Shown piece after piece: positions 6,320-12,048 of a stretch of DNA of 14,978 bases (within the stretch, counting starts at the first letter, position 1; every line of letters starts with the position of its first letter). The stretch spans positions 1 to 14,978 of the forward strand of contig CALCVH010000078.1 in NCBI GenBank assembly GCA_937907585.1. Reading direction: 5' to 3'. The notes beneath the pieces are model-generated. The model saw only the letters and a list, made by a program, of their open reading frames with translations, had not been told where the DNA came from and did not search any database. The DNA comes from an uncultured Bacillota bacterium. Lineage in GTDB: Bacteria > Bacillota_I > Bacilli_A > Izemoplasmatales > UBA1188. The position numbers were made by a program, and so were the translations under genes.

Positions 6320-8299
6320 TTAAACATCTTGTATAATAACTTCTTTATTTCTTATATGTTTTTTTATTGAATTATCAAATGAATAATATAGTTCATTATT
6401 TATTTTTTCTATTTTAATTGAATGATTCATAGATGAATAGAAGAAGTTATTAATTTTAATATTACTAACATCATCAGGAATATTAAATGTTAAACTAAAT
6501 TTATTAAATGATATTGGTTCAAATCCTAATAATCCTTCTAAAAATATTCTTACATATAAACTGCTTTCAGCTGCTAAATGAGCTTGATTACCTTCTGGGT
6601 ATGCTTCTACAGGATATGGCACATGTTTATTTAACAATCTATTATTTGAATAGGATTTTAAAATATCATATGCTTCGTTTACTTTACCGCTTCTAAATAG
6701 CCCTCTTAAACTCATTAAGGTAATTCTATCCCAATAAACATCGCTTGTTTCAATAGTTTTAAACCCATTTTCATTAAGTAGTTTATTACTTAATAATTCA
6801 TTATATACATCATCTTTAAAATCTAAGATATCCATTATTAATAAATATGATATATGAGATCTTAGATTATTCTTTTCAAGTATTTTAATTTCGTTATCAT
6901 CACATCTTAATGCGTAATACCATTTATTATCATGATGAAAGTTTTTAATGATATTTTCTTTTAGTTTAGACGCTACATATAAATAATCATTATCAATTCC
7001 TAATTCATTAAATAATCTAGATGCGTATATTAATCCTTTATAGAATAAACTATTTACTGATAAATTTGCGTTCCCTGATTCAAATCTATTTTCAAGTTCA
7101 TCACTATCTGATTCTAGTATTCCATATTTATTAATCTTAGAAATAGAATAGTCAATACACCACTTTATTGCTTTAGAATATTTTAAAGCTTTTTCTTTAT
7201 CACCTAAAATAAGTAAATATAAAGATGCACCATATAAATACATGGCGCCATCACCTCTATCTTTTGCGCCATTCCAATATGATGTATTTTCCGCTATAAT
7301 ACTTGAAACTAATGGTTCATCTTTATACATATATTCTTCATACATTGATAAAGTATTTTCTATAGCGTATCTCATATATTTATAATCTATTAATGCAGCT
7401 AAAGGAGCGCTATATTCAATCTGGTCATTTGTCCAAACGGAAGCGTAATAATTTCCCCCACCTGGAGAATGAATATAACCACACGCTAAATTATATACGC
7501 TTTCAAATGTGCGATATTTAGTCATTTCAATCTCTTTATCAACTACATCATTATTTAGTTTGATATCAAGATTATTCTTTATATCATCTCTAAACTTTAA
7601 TCTTTTATTAAAATCATCAATAGGATTAATAACTAATTTTTCTTTATTATATGAAACACTTATTATCGAATAGAAGATATAACTTTCATTTTGATTTAAT
7701 GCTTTATTAATTCTATCTTTAATACCATTATCATATATATTAAAAAGAAGATAATAAGGCTTATCAAAAATATCTTCATTTATAAAGATTTCTTTTATAT
7801 CATTAGATATATCGATATTAACCATATTATTTGTTGTATTTTTTATTTCATATTTGATCACAAATGATGAATCATTATAACTATTAACAAATTCTCTTTT
7901 TATATCAAGTTTATCAGTTTTAGAGAATATATTAATAGTATAATCAATTTCTATTCTAGATAGTTTTTCATTGATTTTTTCTTCATCAACTAAAAGATTA
8001 ACTTCATTATCAACAAAAGCTCTAAATGAGCCTAACGTGTTATTGTTTTTTCTTCTATAGTGTGGAAAAATAAGATGATATTTTAAGAACAAGTCTTTTA
8101 ATTCATTCATTCCATAGAATATTATTGATGATGAGTAAAAGCCAGATGTCTCTATATGATTATAATGTGGTTTATTATAATTTATTCCATCAAATACTAT
8201 CTTAGAATTAATAAGCTTATAGATATTATCTTTTTCGTTTCTATCATCTATCTTAACGATTGGATCGAAGTTTTCATTTGGATTAATAACGTAATTCAT
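6320..8299 (-). CDS. Putative (alpha/alpha)6-barrel glycoside hydrolase, uncharacterised
   Basis: 659-aa protein without signal peptide, so probably cytoplasmic. Residues about 1-245 look like an N-terminal beta-sandwich. From about 260 a helical six-hairpin glycosidase-like barrel begins: GYIHSPGGGNYYASVWTND (274-292, candidate acid Asp292), DRGDGAMYLYGASLYLL (347-363), ESDSDELENRF (396-406), a GNANLSVNSLFY stretch (409-420) and EAYPEGNQAHLAAESSLY (565-582, Glu566 and Glu569). A short beta tail follows. The pattern recalls glycogen-debranching, GH63 or GH15-like enzymes, but I cannot assign a CAZy family. I start at the ATG at 8299, preceded by ACGAGGTAA, rather than nine codons upstream. 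That Shine-Dalgarno site overlaps the GH32-like stop codon, so translation is coupled. It is the last gene of the operon; its substrate is probably linked to the GH32-like product. Confidence 0.7.
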   Translation of the reverse strand: MNYVINPNENFDPIVKIDDRNEKDNIYKLINSKIVFDGINYNKPHYNHIETSGFYSSSIIFYGMNELKDLFLKYHLIFPHYRRKNNNTLGSFRAFVDNEVNLLVDEEKINEKLSRIEIDYTINIFSKTDKLDIKREFVNSYNDSSFVIKYEIKNTTNNMVNIDISNDIKEIFINEDIFDKPYYLLFNIYDNGIKDRINKALNQNESYIFYSIISVSYNKEKLVINPIDDFNKRLKFRDDIKNNLDIKLNNDVVDKEIEMTKYRTFESVYNLACGYIHSPGGGNYYASVWTNDQIEYSAPLAALIDYKYMRYAIENTLSMYEEYMYKDEPLVSSIIAENTSYWNGAKDRGDGAMYLYGASLYLLILGDKEKALKYSKAIKWCIDYSISKINKYGILESDSDELENRFESGNANLSVNSLFYKGLIYASRLFNELGIDNDYLYVASKLKENIIKNFHHDNKWYYALRCDDNEIKILEKNNLRSHISYLLIMDILDFKDDVYNELLSNKLLNENGFKTIETSDVYWDRITLMSLRGLFRSGKVNEAYDILKSYSNNRLLNKHVPYPVEAYPEGNQAHLAAESSLYVRIFLEGLLGFEPISFNKFSLTFNIPDDVSNIKINNFFYSSMNHSIKIEKINNELYYSFDNSIKKHIRNKEVIIQDV

Positions 8300-8300
8300 A

Positions 8301-9716
8301 TTACCTCGTAAATATAGTAAATTCATTCATAGATAATGATATATCATCAACTTCAATAGATAAGGAACCACTACTAACATGTTTTAATAGTCTAAAAGAA
8401 ATAGTTTCTTCCTTATTTAATTCAATTTCAAGAATATCATTATTTAATGACATTAAGAATGAATAATCTTTCTTTGTTTTAATATTGATTTTATGATCTA
8501 AGAGATTAGGTCTTTGATCCCAATGGTAATGTTCTCTTATAAATAATCTTTCTTCACTAAAATCTAAAATAATTTGATATCCTAAGTCGTTTATTTGCGA
8601 GAACTCACCTCTAAAATTATCTCTATTAGTTCTGATATAGAATATGAGTAGACCATTTTTATTTTTAATGTTAATATTGGTTTTTAAAAGATAATTATCT
8701 AAAAAGTAGTTAAACGATAGGATTGAACCTTCGTTTTTTGAATTTACAGAAATTTTGTTTCCATCAATTTTATAATTGTTTGAAACATCAATATAATTAA
8801 AATCTTTAAAAACGTTTATTTTGTTTGGATAATAACTATAGACTTCATCAACAAATTTAGATCTAGGATTATTTTTATTATCTAAGAATAACTCTCTTGG
8901 AATAGCGAGGTTACCACCCCATATTCTTTCTGACGAATCATTATTTTTTCTTGGAATCCATCCAAATAAAATGATCCTATTCTTATCATCTTTCAAAGCC
9001 TTCGCAGCCATAAAATCAAATGAATTTGGTGATTCAGTAGAATATCTTTTATAGCCTTTTAAAGGATTATTAGAAACTCTAATTCTAGTATTATGAAAAT
9101 AATAGATTAATAGATATTTATCTTTATAATCGATTATTTGTGGACATTCCATAGTTGTTGCGATATGAGGAGAAGTAAGAGGCTTTTTTAATTTCCATGA
9201 ATTTAAATCAGTTGATATCGCATGCCCTATAACACCTGGATGAAGATCCCCATCAACATATGGTGCTTTAGCACAAAAAATCATATGGTATAGATTGTCT
9301 ATTTTATTATAAAAAACATATGGGTCTCTCCATGTATCATCAGCTCTATAATACTTATTTCTTTTAAATAAAACTTTATTTGTTTTTGTAAAAATATCGC
9401 CATCATAGCTTATAGATTCTAACATATTAGGTTTTCCGTCAATACCCATTCCTGCATAATACGCATGAAATACGTTGTCTTTTACAAAAACAGAGCCAGT
9501 AAATAGCGCTACATCTAATTCATCTCCCTTTTCTATAACATCATCACATAAGAAAAAATTGATCATATCTGTAGATTTTATATGAGCCCATGATAGAGAA
9601 GAATCTTCGTTTAATTTTAAATAATATAAATGATAAACGCCATCGTAATATAGAGGCATTGGATCTCCAAAATAAGTATTATTCTCTTTAAAATTTAATA
9701 TATCAATCTTATTCAT
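8301..9716 (-). CDS. Divergent GH32-type glycosidase (clan GH-J), likely beta-fructosidase-like
   Basis: Predicted five-bladed beta-propeller glycosidase followed by a C-terminal beta-sandwich (about 300-471). Numbering below counts from a TTG two codons upstream at 9722; with the ATG at 9716, subtract 2. Signatures are YFGDPMPLYYDGVYHLYYL with candidate nucleophile Asp20, the SWAHIKSTDMINF segment, WRDPYVF (131-137) with transition-state Asp133, MECPQI (191-196) with acid/base Glu192, and WGGNLAIPREL (268-278), all in GH32 order and spacing. The usual NDPNG at the nucleophile is replaced by GDPMP, so substrate specificity probably differs from invertase or levanase. No signal peptide is present, so the enzyme should act inside the cell on imported oligosaccharide. 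The ATG overlaps the lipoprotein stop by 8 nt, and there is no good Shine-Dalgarno site, which favours translational coupling. Clan is confident; exact activity is not. Confidence 0.82.
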   Translation of the reverse strand: MNKIDILNFKENNTYFGDPMPLYYDGVYHLYYLKLNEDSSLSWAHIKSTDMINFFLCDDVIEKGDELDVALFTGSVFVKDNVFHAYYAGMGIDGKPNMLESISYDGDIFTKTNKVLFKRNKYYRADDTWRDPYVFYNKIDNLYHMIFCAKAPYVDGDLHPGVIGHAISTDLNSWKLKKPLTSPHIATTMECPQIIDYKDKYLLIYYFHNTRIRVSNNPLKGYKRYSTESPNSFDFMAAKALKDDKNRIILFGWIPRKNNDSSERIWGGNLAIPRELFLDNKNNPRSKFVDEVYSYYPNKINVFKDFNYIDVSNNYKIDGNKISVNSKNEGSILSFNYFLDNYLLKTNINIKNKNGLLIFYIRTNRDNFRGEFSQINDLGYQIILDFSEERLFIREHYHWDQRPNLLDHKINIKTKKDYSFLMSLNNDILEIELNKEETISFRLLKHVSSGSLSIEVDDISLSMNEFTIFTR

Positions 9717-10827
9717 ACTCAAAAGTCACTTTAGTTATTATATTATTATTTGATCTTGAATCGGTTTTAAAAAAATCATCTGTTTGGTTTTTATCCATAG
9801 ATATGAAGTTTTTGTCCCATACCGATATAGCGTTAGAAGTATTAACACCATTTAATGAAACAATTTTTGTATTTTCAATATTGTTGTTCATAAAATTAAA
9901 TCTATCAGATCCAGTCATTTCTCCAACAAGCCCTGACACACTATATTTTCCAGAAATAATAGAAGAAGAAACACTACATTCACTAATATTAATGGATCCA
10001 AACGCTAGTTGACACATTCCTACGATTGAGCCAACTTTATATGAATTATCTTTATTGCCTAAAGTAGAATTAATTACTTTAATATTTGAATAGTTTACAT
10101 TTCCTGATTGATATCCACACACAACTGATACCCATCCAGATGTAGATGAAACTATCGCATCTACAAAAACAATATTTTTGATAGTAAAGTCAGAACCACT
10201 TATCCCAATAAAACCAAGTGATTTATCACCCTTAATAGTCATATTCATGATTTTATGATCTAATCCATCAAATATCATACCACTTAAATTTGAATCTTTA
10301 TGATATTGTTCCTCATATGTATAAGATATCTCCTCTCTAATTGGAATCCACTCTTTATCTTTTAAATCACAATCATTCATCAAATAAATAGTTGAATTTT
10401 TAAACATATCTTTTTTGTATAAATCAGCTTTAACAATTTCTCCATTAATTATACCAGCGAAATTATATAGTCCTTCTTTATTTAAAATATAATAGTTTGA
10501 CCCATCGAAATACAAACCTTCTATAATAAATGATATTGATTTTCTTTCTTTTTCATATCCACAAATTTTACATTTGGTTTGAATATAATCATCAATAATT
10601 AAAGTATCGTAAACATGGCTTTCAAGGTTGGATATTTCTCCGCATTCACATTCGTAATAATGATTTCTTGAATCATACTTATATTCACTATCAAAATTAT
10701 GAATATGTGATAAAGAAGTAGAATATAAGGAATCGCTAACAGATTCATTGTTTTGTCTGTCACATCCAATAATAAAAATACAAATAAATGTAAAAATAGT
10801 GATAATTAAAAACTTGTTAATTTTCAT
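9709..10827 (-). CDS. Lipoprotein with His/Cys motif and GLUG/beta-helix-like repeats
   Basis: 372-aa predicted lipoprotein, first gene of the operon. I choose the ATG at 10827 because it gives a proper signal peptide (MKINKFLIIT start, lipobox IIGC, Cys22); the upstream in-frame ATG at 10902 would add 25 unlikely residues and span the leader hairpin. Residues 41-92 carry HIH, a second His, CECG (60-63), another His and CKICG (86-90). This layout is common in Firmicutes surface proteins and possibly binds a metal. From about 180 the sequence has GLUG-like repeats (FDGLDHKIMNMTIKG, LGFIGISGSDFTIKNI, VGSIVG, VSGLVGEM), predicting a beta-helix or solenoid. It may bind glycan or another surface partner. 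No solute-binding-protein fold is evident. Why it is coupled to two cytoplasmic enzymes is unexplained. The ribosome binding site is weak. Confidence 0.72.
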   Translation of the reverse strand: MKINKFLIITIFTFICIFIIGCDRQNNESVSDSLYSTSLSHIHNFDSEYKYDSRNHYYECECGEISNLESHVYDTLIIDDYIQTKCKICGYEKERKSISFIIEGLYFDGSNYYILNKEGLYNFAGIINGEIVKADLYKKDMFKNSTIYLMNDCDLKDKEWIPIREEISYTYEEQYHKDSNLSGMIFDGLDHKIMNMTIKGDKSLGFIGISGSDFTIKNIVFVDAIVSSTSGWVSVVCGYQSGNVNYSNIKVINSTLGNKDNSYKVGSIVGMCQLAFGSINISECSVSSSIISGKYSVSGLVGEMTGSDRFNFMNNNIENTKIVSLNGVNTSNAISVWDKNFISMDKNQTDDFFKTDSRSNNNIITKVTFEYE

Positions 10828-10843
10828 ATAATATACCAAAAAT

Positions 10844-10861
10844 AGGATAGGGATAAGTCCT
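10844..10861 (-). promoter_or_regulatory. Leader hairpin with conserved 10-nt loop, copy 2
   Basis: On the - strand AGGA and TCCT form a 4-bp stem around CTTATCCCTA; further weak pairing flanks it (AATA against TATT-like bases). It ends 16 nt before the lipoprotein ATG. The loop and two closing pairs match copy 1 at 6086-6113 exactly, while the next two stem pairs differ in both bases yet still pair. Shared placement before two unrelated genes suggests a common regulator or RNA-level control. Confidence 0.5.
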
Positions 10862-10948
10862 TTATTAAATTGTAGATAAATACTATGAATTATTAAATAC
10901 AATTAGATGATATAATTTCACTTTTTGAAATATCTATATTTATAAAAG
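10862..10948 (-). promoter_or_regulatory. Probable promoter/operator region of the glycosidase operon
   Basis: This 87-nt gap between the AraC-type gene and the operon leader should hold the operon promoter, but I see no convincing -35/-10 pair. It contains AATTGTA (10868-10874) and TACAATT (10898-10904), 7-bp inverted arms 23 nt apart and a plausible AraC-family operator. A second small hairpin, ATTTCA (10915-10920) with TGAAAT (10926-10931), lies near the AraC gene end without a T-run. Confidence 0.4.
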
Positions 10949-11854
10949 TTATACAATCGCTTTAAATTCTCGATTGAAATACTGAATTGGTTTAATCTTA
11001 AGCTCATCTTTAATTTCTTTAGGCGTTTTTCCGAGTTCCCTTACAAAACATTTATATAAAATATTGTAGTTTTTAAATCCACTTTTTACCGCAACATCAT
11101 TTCCATTAAGCGATGTTGTTTTAAAGTATTCCACTGCCTGTTCTATCTTAATTTTATTTATATACTTATGAAGTGTCATTCCGACTACATTTTTGAATAA
11201 TTTCTTTAAATATACTTCTGAAATATCTATTTCACTCGCAATCTTACTTATAGTTAATTCATCGCAAATATGATCATAGATGTAAGTAATACAGTTATTA
11301 ATATATGTATTATTCTTTTTAATAGGCATATTTTTATAACTAAAATATATCGCGAATAACAAATCTTTAAGTAGAAGTTTATGTTCCAAATTATATATTT
11401 CATTATTGACATTTGAATTATGATCTTTTTCAAGTTTTATTAGCGAATTCATTTTCCCCTCTATATTATCTACATCCTTGAAAATAGTTGGAAAAACTGA
11501 AGAAGAAGTCAATTCTTTTATTGTTTTATCATTTCGAAATCCATACATTGATTTTAAATATCTAATATATGATTTATTAAAATCTTCTATTTCTAATACC
11601 ATTATCTCAACATCATTCAAAAATTCTAATCTATGAACTACATTAGAAGGAACCAAAATAATTCTATTATTAAAGGCATTAAGTTCACGAATCTTTTCTT
11701 TTTTATCCTTATATATAATTTTTAAGTTGCCTTTTTTAATATATAAAATTTCCCAAGAATTATGAAAATGAAAATCCATTCGATCTTCTCTAGTATGTTT
11801 TCTTTTGATAAAAGTATTAATTTTTAATAACTCATCAATATTATCTAATGACAT
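10949..11854 (-). CDS. AraC-family transcriptional regulator
   Basis: Cytoplasmic DNA-binding regulator, probably the sugar-responsive activator of the adjacent glycosidase operon. The start at 11854 is chosen because AAGGAG lies 6 nt upstream and a strong promoter lies just beyond it; the longer frame from 11929 would have no ribosome binding site. The 301-aa product has an N-terminal cupin-type sensor domain with DFHFHNSWEILYI (27-39, His29 and His31), and RIILVPSNVVHRLEF (64-78). The C-terminal AraC double helix-turn-helix is complete: first helix pair LTISKIASEIDISEVYLKKLFK (200-221), then the signature GMTLHKYINKIKIEQA (225-240), and second pair DVAVKSGFKNYNILYKCFVRELGKTPKEI (253-281). 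It is co-oriented with and 121 nt upstream of the operon, and divergent from the large CBM lipoprotein. It could control both. Family certain; target and ligand inferred. Confidence 0.92.
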   Translation of the reverse strand: MSLDNIDELLKINTFIKRKHTREDRMDFHFHNSWEILYIKKGNLKIIYKDKKEKIRELNAFNNRIILVPSNVVHRLEFLNDVEIMVLEIEDFNKSYIRYLKSMYGFRNDKTIKELTSSSVFPTIFKDVDNIEGKMNSLIKLEKDHNSNVNNEIYNLEHKLLLKDLLFAIYFSYKNMPIKKNNTYINNCITYIYDHICDELTISKIASEIDISEVYLKKLFKNVVGMTLHKYINKIKIEQAVEYFKTTSLNGNDVAVKSGFKNYNILYKCFVRELGKTPKEIKDELKIKPIQYFNREFKAIV

Positions 11855-11872
11855 TGTTTGCTCCTTAACATT

Positions 11873-11901
11873 ATGATATAAAAATTTGTTAAATTTGTCA
11901 A
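11873..11901 (-). promoter_or_regulatory. Promoter of the AraC-family regulator gene
   Basis: On the - strand TTGACA (11901-11896) and TATCAT (11878-11873) are 17 nt apart. The short leader of about 12-15 nt then carries AAGGAG and the ATG at 11854, confirming the chosen start. The + strand of the region repeats AAATTTGT twice (around 11882-11898), a possible autoregulatory site. Confidence 0.75.
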
Positions 11902-11961
11902 TTTTAGATATTTTTTTCAATAAAAACATTTCTTAAACTGAAATTTTGGACTTAAAAAGGA

Positions 11962-11995
11962 TTGTTGAAGAGAAGTATATCTAATAAAATATAAT
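11962..11995 (+). promoter_or_regulatory. Promoter of the CBM66-like lipoprotein gene
   Basis: TTGTTG (11962-11967) and TAAAAT (11985-11990) are 17 nt apart; an overlapping TATAAT (11990-11995) is an alternative -10 box, 19 nt after TTGAAG. The leader ends in AAAAAAAGGAGA, a strong ribosome binding site 6 nt before the ATG at 12049. About 60 nt separate it from the divergent AraC-gene promoter, so shared regulation is possible. Confidence 0.6.
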
Positions 11996-12048
11996 CAAAA
12001 TATATTTTTACAAAATATAAAGAAAACTAATAAAAAAAGGAGATTTTT

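Noticed and set aside
6152..6370. 72-codon + strand frame between the ATPase and the glycosidase operon
   Set aside because: It has no ribosome binding site, is rich in Lys/Asn/Leu as expected of AT-rich spacer, and crosses the - strand promoter repeat, the operon terminator and the end of the glycosidase gene.
10828..10902. Longer N-terminus for the operon lipoprotein
   Set aside because: It would bury the signal peptide behind 25 residues and make the leader hairpin coding; the lipobox spacing fits the ATG at 10827.
11855..11929. Longer N-terminus for the AraC-type regulator
   Set aside because: This stretch holds the -35, -10 and AAGGAG of the internal ATG, so it is promoter and leader, not coding.
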